Assembly: GCA_030248295.1 (NCBI GenBank) | Contig: JASANH010000142.1 | Coordinates: 1-64,000, forward strand | DNA: 64,000 bases | Source of the DNA: Mesodorylaimus sp. YZB2_4 | Taxonomy: Eukaryota; Nematoda; Enoplea; Dorylaimida; Dorylaimidae | Direction of reading: 5' to 3' | Shown here: positions 23,844-35,251 of the stretch, piece after piece | How positions within the stretch are numbered: position 1 is the first letter of the stretch | Layout of the letters: every line of letters starts with the position of its first letter | Program-made: the position numbers and the translations under genes | The notes under the pieces: generated by a model | What the model was told of the DNA's origin: nothing | What the model saw: only the letters and a program-made list of their open reading frames with translations | Databases searched by the model: none

Positions 23844-26273
23844 AAGCCCGGCCCCCTGTCCTTTTCCCTTCCAGTTGTTCCCTGCCAGACGTCACTGGAA
23901 GCTAGATGGATCAATCGCGAGATCTGAAATGTTTATCAATGCCCAGATTACCAAATAATTTTATCTTAGACTTCACTTTTTTCTTTTTACAGCTGCCTCG
24001 CATTTTTTTCAGCTTTTAGAAAAAAATCAAAGCTTTATAAGACAATTGGATGCCAATGCTGCCAATAGGGCGGGGGGGAAGCATTCTAGAAAGAGGAAGC
24101 AGCTGTCGGACGAGAAGTTGAGGAAAATGAGAAAGGCAATACATTTAGCGGAAAGATGATAAGAACCAGAAAAAAATGTCTTGTCTGATTTTCTCACACC
24201 GCAGCCTAGGATAATAATCTCAAGAATAACCGCCGATCGAAATAGTCGTGTGTGTGGCAATAGGGCTACGCGGGCACTCAATAGAGTGAAGAGACGAGCT
24301 GAGCTGCCATCGACGAGGAGCAGTGACGCGCTTGCGTTTTGTCGCACATTGATAAATGAGACTAAAGCAGTAACGTCTCCAAGTTTCCCAGGACGACCAT
24401 CCCCCTGTGGACGTGAGACGAGACGGACGACTCGACGCGCCACAGCCGACCGTCAATGTAATTTGGAGTCTTTGTGTGCGCTAGGCATGAACAAAAGTGG
24501 AACAAGGGCTATAATAACGTTGATAATGATAACCCGACCAGGTCGCCGCGGTGACGACGGTTCTAATCATGGTAGTCGTTGGTTACCAACCTACCACCAC
24601 CATAAAAACAATACCCTTTCTCTCTCTCCTACCGGACCCTATCTCCAAAGAGTAATAGGATAGAGTGCTTGAATATTGATTCCGAGCAAAGTGGAACACC
24701 TGGTCAAACCTTGTTTTACGCTAGCTCAACTTATGGAGCATGGAAATCGTAGACCAAGTTTTTTCATATCAACGAGTAATGGATAGGCCGAGGATTGGGC
24801 AGATAAAGTAAACAGGTGCAGGTAAACTACGGTCCAACCCGTCATTGACGCTGTCACTTTGCGTAACATCGGCTCTATTTCACTCTCAGCACATAAAATC
24901 GCAGAAGATTAGTCATGCGAAAGTTATAGGAGCCCATGGATGACGGCTTGTCATTGTACTGTGCCCCCTTTAAAAAGCACGGAACCACGCCGTAACCCGC
25001 AGAAATAACAGGTGTGGCCCTTACCCAAAACGACAAATATAGATACTTTTGGAACACCCACACACAATCCTTCCGTCGTCAAAAACGGTGCAGTCTGTGT
25101 TGAAGACTGCAAGAAGAACCATCGTTCACAAACACCTTGCGTTCTGCCTGAGGCAAGCAGTTTATTAGCTGAAGATCAAAAAAAGGTCAATTAGTCTCGA
25201 TATAAATACATAGCAAACGAATTATCTCGATGCATCCAGCTAGCGAGGATAAACTGGACTGGAATGCTGACTAGACAGAACTATGCTATAGAGGTGCTCG
25301 AGGCAGAGCGTATGGCTGGGTCCGTATTTGCACTAGGAACAAGGATGGCGGATCGACATCTTAATTGAATTTAGAACTATGCCAACAGTTGCTGCCCTTC
25401 ATAGCGAACAAAGAAGACGAGGGGGGGATGCCTCCTGTGGAGCCAGGGATGGCGTGCAGGCGCTGTGCCAGCAACTGAAGCAAGGTGTGCCTGTAACAGT
25501 ATATGGAAGTTGACAGCCATGCGACTGCCGAGCTACGTCCAGTGGCGACTACATCACGCGCTACATGGGTGAATCAGACCAATATTTAGCGGGGGACTCG
25601 TACAAAACAGACAAACCAGATGGAATCTGTCAGTTCTAACATTTTTTTTTCATTCCCGCTCAAATGAAGTTGTGCTAATTGGTTCAGGAGCAGGCGATGT
25701 TTAACTTTAAGAAAATTTTGAGCGGGAATTCAAAAAATAAGGGTATTGCGTCAGGCTGGACAGGTCTCATGTACTTCACCCTCGAGTGCGCATAAGCGTT
25801 TGGTGATGGTAAAACATGAGCATGAACAGGTACCAAATTTGAGTTTACCCCAAGTTGTACTTATACCCTGATGTAAGTGTGAAATATGGGCAACTAACAA
25901 AAAAAGCCAAAAAATCCATTTTGAGCATCCCAGTTTCTCTTTACAATTTATCATTTTTCGTCATAAGCGAAGGTGTTTGTTATATGAACAGGGACTTCTC
26001 TTCTGAAACATGTGTTGTGGTCCTCACTTGTATCCCCCACTTATTGTCAGTAAGACACTTTCGAAATCCTATGACGTACGTGAGGACAAGCATGGAACAA
26101 AGTGAGAATCTGGCATTCCAAAACATTTCAAGTGTGGATCGGGCGTGAATGTAAAATAAGGCCATGCGAAGTTAGTGTAAAGTCAGGCCCCTCGACTCGA
26201 ACATATTGCTCACACAGTCCTGGTCTGGTGCGGCTGCGCGCGCATGTCACCTTCATCAGCTCGTCCTATCACC
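23844..26273. other. Intergenic stretch upstream of the orphan membrane protein
   Basis: No gene is recognised. 25650-25733 is a small inverted-repeat unit (ATTCCCGCTCAAA and TTTTGAGCGGGAAT). Open frames at 24181-24663 on both strands lack domain-like sequence. Confidence 0.4.
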
Positions 26274-27575
26274 ATGATCCACCCACGTTTTGAATCAATC
26301 GTAATCGCAATCAGTTTCGCCACCTTCGTTGCGATTCTAGCGAGTCAAGCGAATAGCATCGATGAAAAGTTGCAAGTAGTCATTCGAGTGAATGCCAACG
26401 ATCCTGGAACTAACGAGGCGGTCATCAACAATTTCACCGCTGGCCTCAAACTTATGCTCCGTGCTCCCATCACGAACAGCAGCAACACAACCGTGTTCTA
26501 CTTAGAAATTCAAGACAAAGCTGGTCGATGGTCAACGACTAAGCTGATTCGAGGATCCAAGACGCCCGACGAACTGCTCAATTCCGTTACTCATTCGATT
26601 AAAGCGGGCCGTCGATCGGCGAGATTGCCATCGACCTTTCTTAATGAAGCGCCGGTGCTCAACATCTTTGTGACCGAATTGGACAAAAGCGAGGCACACT
26701 CCTTACACGACTCAAACATTGGCGCTGCGAAACGAATCGCCGATCAAGTCTCCAATCTCACCGACATCATCGTAGTGTGCCACCATATCTCCACTGGAGT
26801 TCAGCCACCGATGACATACAGCGCGGTGTACATGAAGGGAGTCCGTGATTACGAGTTGCGTGTTGTCGCCGGGTATGACAAGGTCATCGGGCGGTTGGCG
26901 AGCGAAATAACGGATTTCATAAGGCAAGCATCGTCAGCGTGCAAAGCGTCCGAAGTCTCCACTCCCAGCGGCTACGTACGAGGTCATCGATGTGTTGCTA
27001 CCACGGTTATCCGGTACAAGACCAATCGCACGTTTCCATCGTTGTGCTCAGCTCAGCACGCTAGTGAGTCGAATCGTCCGAAGGAAGAATGCGTGGAGTT
27101 GTGTGGGCATTCGCACGAAAAAGGGCCTTGCAGCAGCGGTCGTCACCGCCTGCCACCAATCAATACGAGCAGTGAAAGCCTGCTATTGTTCGGCCATTGC
27201 CCATTCATCGAATGCAATGATAAAAAAGGTTTAGAGACGTTCGGCATTATCGTTTTCAGCATTTCCCTCGCAGTGTTTATCATCATGATCGCACTGATAG
27301 CGCTGTTCCTGAGAAAGGAGAGGGGCAAACAAGAACGAATGGCCGAACAAAGCGTTTCGATCACGGAAGCTGACGATGATGAAACGGAAATGTCGGAAGT
27401 AACCATGAGAGAACGAGGTCGGTCGATGTCTGCGTCGAGGAGCCCAGCTGCCACTTGCCCTAAAATGAGAAAGGGAGAAAAGCCGCCAAAAGCAAAGCCG
27501 GAAGCCAACCCGATTGGAATACCAAAAAAATCGATGAAACCAGCCTCATCGAAACTAAAGAAAACAGCGCGGTGA
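26274..27575 (+). CDS. Orphan type I membrane protein (433 aa)
   Basis: An intronless frame. I choose the ATG at 26274 (context CACCATGATC) over the upstream in-frame ATG at 26244 because it starts a clean signal peptide (IVIAISFATFVAILASQANS). The predicted ectodomain is about 300 residues, with sequons at NFT, NSS and NTT and a cysteine-rich stretch near residues 225-305 (CKASE, HRCVATT, SLCSAQ, EECVELCGHSHEKGPC, GHCPFIEC). One membrane span (FGIIVFSISLAVFIIMIALI) is followed by RKERGKQ and a basic, acidic-patched, Ser/Lys-rich cytoplasmic tail. The first part (LQVVIRVNANDPGTNEAVI) looks like a folded beta/alpha domain, but I recognise no family. It may be a receptor or adhesion protein; that is only a topology-based guess. 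Confidence 0.75.
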   Translation: MIHPRFESIVIAISFATFVAILASQANSIDEKLQVVIRVNANDPGTNEAVINNFTAGLKLMLRAPITNSSNTTVFYLEIQDKAGRWSTTKLIRGSKTPDELLNSVTHSIKAGRRSARLPSTFLNEAPVLNIFVTELDKSEAHSLHDSNIGAAKRIADQVSNLTDIIVVCHHISTGVQPPMTYSAVYMKGVRDYELRVVAGYDKVIGRLASEITDFIRQASSACKASEVSTPSGYVRGHRCVATTVIRYKTNRTFPSLCSAQHASESNRPKEECVELCGHSHEKGPCSSGRHRLPPINTSSESLLLFGHCPFIECNDKKGLETFGIIVFSISLAVFIIMIALIALFLRKERGKQERMAEQSVSITEADDDETEMSEVTMRERGRSMSASRSPAATCPKMRKGEKPPKAKPEANPIGIPKKSMKPASSKLKKTAR

Positions 27576-28440
27576 CTTCAGTGATGATGCTCTCGATTTT
27601 GTGTCAAATGCGATTTTATGATGTGTCCATGGTGACTGGTCAGAGACAGTGTTTCTCGATGCACTTTTCATCAAAGTTTGCCGATTTTTTGAATGCACCG
27701 TAGCTCTGCTGATTTGGAACATCACTAAACATTGCCACTGGCCGCAAGATACCCAATTTTAGTCACCTTGCACTCCATCCAGCGACAAACTGTTTCGCGC
27801 TGACGGTTGCATGTTCATGCTTTACTGTGTCCCAAAGCAGCCGATGCGCACTAAAACGGACAGACACCAATACAAGATCAAAGAAAAGTCTGAAATGCCA
27901 AGGAAGAAACAAATGCTTTAAAATTCTCCGAGTCCGAAAAAAACAGTATTCTCTGGCAACGTATTCCATACCATAAAAGTGGACAGCTCAAATGACTGGG
28001 TAAAAGAGTTCGTTCGAGAGTTTGGAATCACCAAGTGATGAGTGGCAGTTAAACGGGCACTGCTTCGAAGACCAGAAACGGATCGATGAACGAAATTAAT
28101 GGTCCGATAATCATGTTGTCCGTGATAAAACTTGTTGCTTTTTTGAGAATGAGTTGGGTAAAATATGGCATCATCTAAGCACAATGTGAAGTTGGCTGCA
28201 CCCGCCTGCATGGTGGGTGAACCTATTTCAGTTCATTTCTGCTTCAATCCTCACTTGTATCCCCTGGATCAGACCCCTTCGAAATGCTATTCCCCCCCCC
28301 CCCCCCTTTCACGGGTAACAACTAATGATTTCTCACTTCTCACAAAAACCATCCCATTAGGTACCTGGTGACATAATGTAAATGATAGATCGCTGACCTC
28401 AAGGAACTGCAAGTTCATTAAAAGCTGTTGCTGCCACATT
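27576..28440. other. 3' flank of orphan gene and intergenic DNA
   Basis: Nothing coding was seen. 28246-28310 has the CACTTGTATCCCCTGGATCA-type short repeat related to 18540, ending in a C run. Confidence 0.4.
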
Positions 28441-28599
28441 TACTTGGGCCGACAACTCAGACTGGCAGACCACAATACTCTTTCAGGAGAAGAAATTTGT
28501 AGGCTCGTCGCGGCCTTGCACACCTACAGGCTCTGGGTGGCTCAGCCCGCACTGCAGAGAGGTATACTAAACGATAAATCACAAAACGGGTCCTCCCCT

Positions 28600-28880
28600 T
28601 TAATTTTTTGGGCCTTGAGTCCGTTTTGCCGAAGCCAGCCAGCCATATCTTATAAGAAAGGCTGTGCACGCAGCACCATGCCTCTGTGCCTCTGTGCCTA
28701 TCCACCAGGAGCACCTCCACGCGAGGGCATCCTGGACAGGACAAAGACTTCCTCGGACGATGGCGGGTGGGCTCTGAGCCCTGTCAGTGGTCGACAGCCG
28801 ATACTGTCTCTCCACTTGGAGCACCTCGATGGTACCAGATAAGTCACTCACGACCTGGCGTGCAAGATCAGAGAGAGTTT
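28600..28880 (+). repeat. Dispersed repeat family 3, copy near 28.7 kb
   Basis: It resembles 51660-51960 on the same strand (GAGCACCTCCACGCGAGGGCATCCTG against GATCACCTCCACACGAGGGCATCCTG, then ACTTGG.G..ACCT..TGGTACC and a TGCAAG end) and 6784-6975 on the opposite strand. It is diverged and non-coding. Confidence 0.55.
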
Positions 28881-29114
28881 ATGGTTTCTCAAAACCGACC
28901 TTTATCGATGGGGATGTTGCGTCTCGCAAGTATTGTAACCTGCCCATCTATGTACCTATGACTCACCCTTTTCCCACTACCACCTGTCATCTGTCTGAAC
29001 CTATCCTGTTAGTGCCAAGTAAAACTGTAAGATCGAGCGGTTGCGCTTAACATCCACTGCGCTCCACAAAGCATCGGAATGGGCACTCTTTCCGACATGG
29101 TAGCAAAACGAACT

Positions 29115-29200
29115 GTAGCCGACAGGGGATCGAACCCGGGACGAGTCCAGCCAAGCAACCAAGATGCTGGTAGATGAACGCTGAGCCGCAGCAGGTGTGT
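29115..29200 (-). repeat. tRNA-like SINE head, family different from family 1
   Basis: On the minus strand the sequence reads GGCTCAGCGTTCATC (A-box-like) and later CGGGTTCGATCCC (a near-perfect B box), about 50 bases apart. The downstream body (GTCGGCTACAGTTCG) is not shared with family 1. No closing acceptor stem is visible, so it is a SINE head rather than a tRNA gene. Confidence 0.55.
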
Positions 29201-29664
29201 AAGCAGGGGTGAACTTGGGGGCTCGGGCACCCCACGACCTCAAGCACATAAGCAAAGGTAGCTGTACATGCGTATATTTTGTTGACGTTTGACGGAGAAT
29301 TCGCGTGGATCCATGTCCTTGTAATACTCTTTTTGGCCCATGCGATGCAGACTAAAAGTTTTCGCCATCTTGTCTATTCAGGTGCGCCAAAGGAGGCTGG
29401 TTTTGCCTCTGAAATTAGCATATTTATGCAAATTTTGTTTGGGCACCCCGTGACCCATAAATTCTGCGCCTGCGCTGCTGCACTGCAGTGCTCTGCAGTG
29501 CTCCAAATGGAGGTATCAGATGGAAGATGCCGTGAGTTCGTTGCTTGCACGGCCTTGCTTATCGCACCGTGACTGTTGGCCTGCTATGGACTAAGCGAGC
29601 TGCAAATACAGTGGAGAAATAGGGGGGTCCAATTCAAAAATATTCACCCGCTGTGGTGCAATTA

Positions 29665-29985
29665 AAGAAAACTCCAATTCGAAAGAGTGCCTTCAGTACG
29701 CATCTTTCGAATTTCCCGCCGGCGTCCCGCTTGTGACATTGGAGTGGTTTCGGCTGCTTACTCTGGAAATCGCGAGAAAATATGTCACTTTCTCACGTTT
29801 TCACTATGTGTAAGTCTAATTTTGTACTGGAGTATCTGTCTTTCATGAAAAAAGAGAAGTTATAAATTTTCTGGCGATTTCCAGAGTAAGCAGCTAACCC
29901 CGCTCATATGTCATAAGCGGCACGCGGGCGGGTAATTCAAAAGGTGCGGAGTGCAGACACTCCTTCCGAATTGGAGTTTTCTTGA
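29665..29985. repeat. Long imperfect palindrome (fold-back element, about 320 bp)
   Basis: The left arm 29665-29800 and right arm 29850-29985 are inverted copies: GAAAACTCCAATTCG at both outer ends, then TTCGAATTTCCCGCC against TTTGAATTACCCGCC, GTCCCGCTTGTGAC against GTGCCGCTTATGAC, and GCTGCTTACTCTGGAAATCG in both inner parts. The spacer is short and AT-rich. The arms are diverged, so it is an old fold-back or MITE insertion. Confidence 0.85.
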
Positions 29986-30174
29986 ATATCTCGGGTAAAA
30001 ATCAACGAATTTTAACGCGGAGGGAACCACTTTAAAGCTCTTTTCAAGGGCTACAAGATAGGCTATTACTAATCAGCGCGAGTAATCAATCAGCCAGGAT
30101 TATCGATCATGACTAGCTAAACTGGCGAAATGGTGCACAGTTATCGGCCATGTGCACGATAACTGTGGTCCGTA

Positions 30175-30610
30175 GAGCCTTAATTCGGGTTGTTTTATAA
30201 TGCACTGACCCTAGGCTAATATTTCAATGAAAAAACAGGGAGACTTGGCTTTTATAATTCACCTATAATCGATTATGTGCCTGATCACTGCTGATCACGA
30301 ACGGTTTTTTTAAATATTCCATGAATGGTTATAGCTAGGGTGATTTTTAAAAAACATCCGGACTCCTTGAATTGTAGCGGTCATTTCTGTATTTTTAAAA
30401 TTGTTCTAGGCCCTAAAGTAAGCAAGTCATGATTTTTTGACCGAAAGTCACCACTTTTTACCTATAATGTGCTATATTTCCATAGATAGGCATATTAGGA
30501 AAATTTTACTTCCGCCAAGACAATCAAATTTGTGGGTACTTTCGATAGAGCAAATCAAAAAGGTGGTCAAAAAAGTCGACTGGCCAGCCCCAGGTCGAGT
30601 CTCTCAGAAA
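30175..30610 (+). repeat. Dispersed repeat family 4, copy 1 (about 430 bp)
   Basis: It aligns along its whole length with 42475-42910 in the same orientation. Shared stretches include CGGTCATTTCTGTATT, ATTGTTCTAGGCCC, TAATGTGCTA, GTACTTTCGATAGAGCA and TCGACTGGCCAGCCC. It has no coding potential and no clear terminal repeats. Copy 1 runs straight into a family 1 SINE. Confidence 0.9.
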
Positions 30611-30617
30611 CCCTCTC

Positions 30618-30755
30618 TAGCAGCGCACTCGAGGGTGAAGGGACACATGACATAAGAAATGATTGCACCCGACCGCGAGTCGAACACTCGCAGGTTAGTG
30701 CGCGCCGAACATGGAAGGCAGACGCCTAACCCATTCGGCCACGAGCCGGAATGAA
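30618..30755 (-). repeat. tRNA-derived SINE, family 1, copy E
   Basis: On the minus strand it reads GGCTCGTGGCCGAATGGGTTAGG (A-box-like) and GTGTTCGACTCGC (B-box-like), then the family 1 body with CCTCGAGTGCGCTGC. It lies next to dispersed repeat family 4. Confidence 0.78.
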
Positions 30756-33555
30756 GAATTCTAACACTTATTTTGTAGAACTGCCATTTTCGAGCAACAT
30801 TTGAGATTTTCGAGAAGTTATTTTAAGAAAGAATGATCTTAGTCTGAGTGAGCTGTCTGAAAATTTTAGTCCTCCCTCAGCCAGCCAATTGCACAATCGT
30901 TCTTCGCTTCAAGTAAGCAATGGTGAAAGATAGAACATGAAGCAAATAATCAAAGGAAGATTGCCTTGGTTTATTTCGTTGTTTTCAATTTGTTGCGATG
31001 ACCAAAATTTTGTCCTGCATTGTTGCGTTGAAAAAAGAAGTTTGCTTCAATCCATGCGCATGCGTTCGAAAGAGGCTTTGTCAAAAATAACTCATTTACA
31101 TGATCATTTCCAGTTCTGAAACCATTTACATCTATTTTTATCCCCACTACAAAAGGGGACCCCAAAAGCTAGCCGCGCCTTGTCGCTATTCTCATCATTG
31201 ACCAACAAAAACTTGGAAACCCAATTCATTTCCGCTTTAGTTCCGTGCCAGTCTGACTCTAATAACATAATAGGTACTTCAATAACATTGTCAACACTGG
31301 GCTGAGGTACAATATGTCCACACCGACCCGTCTGCTAAACACTTGACGCTCTTGAAAACCTTCAATTCGTTTACGCCATACAAACTCGAAAATTTGAATA
31401 GCCTCGAGTATTTATGAGTGCCGTGTGGTACATGCACTGCGCAGTACACATGCATTCTGCAAGGTGTGCACATGCGTATATATCACCAAAGCCTGGGGTA
31501 GCATGGCCCTATGTGCACAGAATACCTTGATTTTATGCAACCAAAAAATTATTCTATGCACTCTCTTCACCCGTCAAACAATGCATGTGGTTAGGTAACG
31601 TGCATCTACTCCAGGATGTGAAACCACGCACATTTTGTCAACACAATCGTAATTGAAACCGATTGGCCGCACTCAACATGAAATGCACTAATCTCACGCT
31701 ACTCGGTGTGCACAGTCGTTATTATCATATCGATCTACCCAAGCGTACGCCCGTTGCTATGCCCAAGGATGGTAGGTGGGCCTTGAGGGCAGCATTGCAT
31801 GGTGCCATTACGAGAAGAGAGTAGAACAGGCCACCGCAAGGCAGCTTTCGATTTTCCCACTCGCTCGTCTCGCTTTGACATACAGTCGTTTTTGATGCCT
31901 GCTTCCCATATATGGACAATAGGAGAGTAGAGAAAGTATAGGCGGCAGGGAAGCTTGGAAACACAATTCCTATTCTAGAAGTGGTTTTTCTTCAGGACTT
32001 TGTAGTCCTACATTTTCCTACGGGTCTATCAGAGATTTTTCATAGACCATTTTTTAGTTAGTTTCCCTTTTTTTAATGTCAGACTCTTTTCTATTTGGTT
32101 GGATTGGAATGAATAAGATGATCGAAAAAGAGTAACTGCCTTTTCTTCCGTCGTCTGACACGCTGCCACGTCTTTCGAGTCCCTTAGTGTCGTGCGACAC
32201 GACGAACGAAAGTTTTATCAGGGCTTGTTTCGATGCGCGCATTAATGTCACGCGGGGCCAGCGAGGCACGAAATAGACTGTACGATGAGGATGACTGAGA
32301 CTGTCACGCTCCCAAAACGTTTCTGAACAAATGTCATAGCGAATCGATCATTTTGTCAATGCTTTTCTTAAGCCGCGTCTTTCTGATCATCCAACGGGGG
32401 AGGGGACATAAGTGGAGAGAAATGGGCAGAAACACGTCCGATTCAATGTCATCGAGGCGCCTAATCCGATTTCAACCATTCCCACTATGTTTGACGAAAC
32501 CTTTTGAGCAGGGACGAATTGAAAAAAGGCGGGTTTGTTAGCATTCCAATTGCCACCATCCGTTGCCACTCGCTCGGATTTTAGCTCGAGCGCCTCTTGT
32601 CGCGTTTGTCGCGAAAATCGCCTAGCTTACGTTTAGGGCACCAGTCTCCCCGCCCCCCTCCCCCATATGCCATACAAGCGGCGTGAGACGAGGCCAAATC
32701 ATTTCGTCGCTCTTGGATGGTTCTCGACAGTCGGACCATTCCCAAGCTATTAGCCAATTTCGCGAATAGGTTTTGATCATTTTTTAATGGCCTAACCTAT
32801 TTGACCATATACGTTCATCGTATAGATTTTTTGCGAAATTGGCCAGATTGTTAAATAACGTCAAAAGCGACGCGACGCGACGTCAAAAAAACCGTGGGGC
32901 GTGAATAATCGAGACACCTGAACCCGAACCAACCAATTGTTGTATCGAGCCTGGCAGGCGTGATCGCTACGCATTGTCTGGTATCAAGGCACGAATCTTG
33001 TTCGACGAGACTATTCTTCGTTTTGACGATTTGTGAAACGCCAACTCGCTCAAGCTTTGCGAGTTTAGTTAGAAACATTTAGTTTTTGAACGAGACTAGG
33101 AAATTGTACTTTCGAGACGGGTTCAAGTCGAGTCGAGGTGTGCGACCAATTTTCAAGGTGTATTATTGGCGAGTGAAAAAGAGAGCGCAAAAACGCCCAT
33201 TGCCATCGCCGAGTTCACGACCGCCCACTAGAAGACTCCTATTTGGACGCAAAAAAATTCCAGGCGTCGAGGTATTGCACAAAGACGTCGTCGCTATATT
33301 TCAACAAAGAAACCACCACGTATAGACTGTCAACTTAGTTATCGAAAAGTCGTTTATTTTCCCATGTTTCCGTCCTCTTTCCTGACTTGACCACATATAT
33401 TTATACGAATTGCCAAGTTTAATATTACGATTACGAACTGTACCGTAGACTCCGCCGACCGACTCTTGGATTCTAGCACTATATATCCAACCAACCAACC
33501 AGCCATTTACCGGTTCCGTTGAGTTTGAACGTATTGTTTGACCGGGCTCATCTTT
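30756..33555. other. Intergenic stretch
   Basis: About 2.8 kb with no gene I can support. Open frames are short on both strands and show no motif. The right end holds the promoter of the 33.7 kb gene. Confidence 0.45.
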
Positions 33556-33561
33556 CTCCCA

Positions 33562-33568
33562 TATAAAA
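33562..33568 (+). promoter_or_regulatory. TATA box of the orphan gene at 33.7 kb
   Basis: TATAAAA within CCCATATAAAAGCCGC lies 100-210 bases before the candidate start codons. Transcription would begin near 33592. The spacing and flanking GC-rich context fit a core promoter; this is inferred from position and sequence only. Confidence 0.55.
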
Positions 33569-33769
33569 GCCGCCCTTTTGTCGAAAGGTTTCGAATGCAT
33601 GCACCTGTTCTGCGCATTTACTTTCAGCTAGTCTGAATCAACGTGCTGCTCTCTTACCGGTTATCATTTGCTTACTAGTAGGCGAACGGAAACGATCGAT
33701 TCGTGTACGACGAGTCGAGCCAACCCTCAGCTACTCATTGTCACTTGCAGAGTGAGTGACGCGGTCGCT

Positions 33770-35251
33770 ATGCCAGTACCCAGCACTATTAGCAGAGACC
33801 ATGTGCTCCAAGAGAGACAAGTCCATACGACAGTGGATCACAAGGATGGCGATAGTGTCGGTGGACGCCGCGCTTTGAAACGTAACAAGACATTTACCGC
33901 TTCGAATGGCCGTCAAAATCAGCAATCACCCGGCACCAATTCTGGACGTAGACATCGTCGAGGTACAAAAGGACGTTATACAGTACCCTTGTTCTCAGCA
34001 CCCCCATCGCCCATGGTACCCAGCAAGCCCGTGGATCCACTCGGCCCATTGTACATCCAAACTAGCCACAGCATTTTTGAAGAAGCCTTCGGAGATGGAA
34101 AACGCAATTCTTTAACAAGAAATCAAATCGATCAATTAACGGCGGCATTAGCATTGCCTGAACGATTAGCCCAAAAACAAATCAGCCCAACAACGCGATC
34201 GACGACGAGTAGTAGTGGATTCGGTTCAAGCGAAGCATTAGCAGCTCATTCGCACACCAGTTCTTCCAAGGACACTAGTCCACGATCAGATATTACGAAA
34301 GTAATAAAACCCGATTCATCAATCAAAAAAGTCAACCCTATCCATTTTTGGTTATTGCTATGCATTCAATATATTGTACATTATCTGCGACATATATCTA
34401 CGCATGCAAAACGTAGATTCGAAACTACACCTCCTTCCACCAGTTCTATCGCTATACCCGAGGAACCAATCAAAAAGTTCATCGCTCCAGCATTGCGTAC
34501 TTCACAAAATCGACGCACGCGCATTTCAGGAGTCAAAAGAAAGTTACATTTCGAAGATGAAATTGAAGAAGAAGTGGAAAAATCGAAATCGAAACCATTC
34601 TTTACTGAATTACATCTTGGACGTGAGAATCAACGTATCACCACTTCAGCAGCTATCGAATCAGAGAAATTGGAATATCCGGCTCAGCGATTGATTAAGC
34701 GAGCATCCGAAACAAAATTTGTCACTACAGTGTTCGAAGTAAGACAAAGAGGTTTGGAGGAATTTGCAGGTTCGATCAAGGATGAAATGCAACGTTGGTA
34801 CGGTGAACACGACGACGATTTGATCGTGGTTTGTTGCGAAATGCAATGGTCGACACCTGATCGATATCGGAATGTGGATTGTGAAAGTCACATGAAAAAT
34901 GATGTCATGAATTGTCTTCGAATTAATAATCGACGCGTTTTAAACGCAGTTGCGCGTCGAAATGAGAAAGCTAAGAAATTTAATCAATTTATAATTTTAC
35001 CAGATGCAGTAACAGAAGAAGTGGCTGGTCGCAGACCGGGGGCGATGAAATGTTGGGGTGGCTCATACCGTCGTTATTACGGTGGTCTATTGCCCTGCGC
35101 TCATCGAGAAGCGGCTAATGAGCACGAACCGTGGTGGCAATTCAAAAAACATACGATGCCAGAATCAATCGATTGGCCTCTGATCGCATCAATCGATAAA
35201 ACCACATTTATCATTTTGAATATGGTCTGTTTGAAATTGGATCAATTATAA
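33770..35251 (+). CDS. Orphan basic protein (493 aa; upstream in-frame start gives 527)
   Basis: A long frame with strong protein-like composition. An in-frame upstream start at 33668 exists, but an acceptor-like TTGCAG and a better ATG context favour 33770. Residues about 40-110 are Lys/Arg/Ser-rich (GRRHRRGTKGRYTVPLFSAP). A hydrophobic stretch (HFWLLLCIQYIVHYLRHI) near residue 190 could be a membrane or buried helix. A Lys/Glu-rich region follows, then a compact C-terminal domain with VVCCEMQWSTPDRYRNVDC, MNCLRINNRRVLNAVARR, KCWGGSYRRYYGGLLPC and EPWWQFKKHTMPES. The conserved-looking Trp/Cys pattern suggests a folded domain, but I do not recognise it. The 5' half is more GC-rich than the 3' half. 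No neighbour suggests a role. Confidence 0.7.
   Translation: MPVPSTISRDHVLQERQVHTTVDHKDGDSVGGRRALKRNKTFTASNGRQNQQSPGTNSGRRHRRGTKGRYTVPLFSAPPSPMVPSKPVDPLGPLYIQTSHSIFEEAFGDGKRNSLTRNQIDQLTAALALPERLAQKQISPTTRSTTSSSGFGSSEALAAHSHTSSSKDTSPRSDITKVIKPDSSIKKVNPIHFWLLLCIQYIVHYLRHISTHAKRRFETTPPSTSSIAIPEEPIKKFIAPALRTSQNRRTRISGVKRKLHFEDEIEEEVEKSKSKPFFTELHLGRENQRITTSAAIESEKLEYPAQRLIKRASETKFVTTVFEVRQRGLEEFAGSIKDEMQRWYGEHDDDLIVVCCEMQWSTPDRYRNVDCESHMKNDVMNCLRINNRRVLNAVARRNEKAKKFNQFIILPDAVTEEVAGRRPGAMKCWGGSYRRYYGGLLPCAHREAANEHEPWWQFKKHTMPESIDWPLIASIDKTTFIILNMVCLKLDQL

Noticed and set aside
22708-24663. Several ORFs of 68-160 codons on both strands
   Set aside because: No motifs, overlapping opposite-strand frames, and part lies in a fold-back element.
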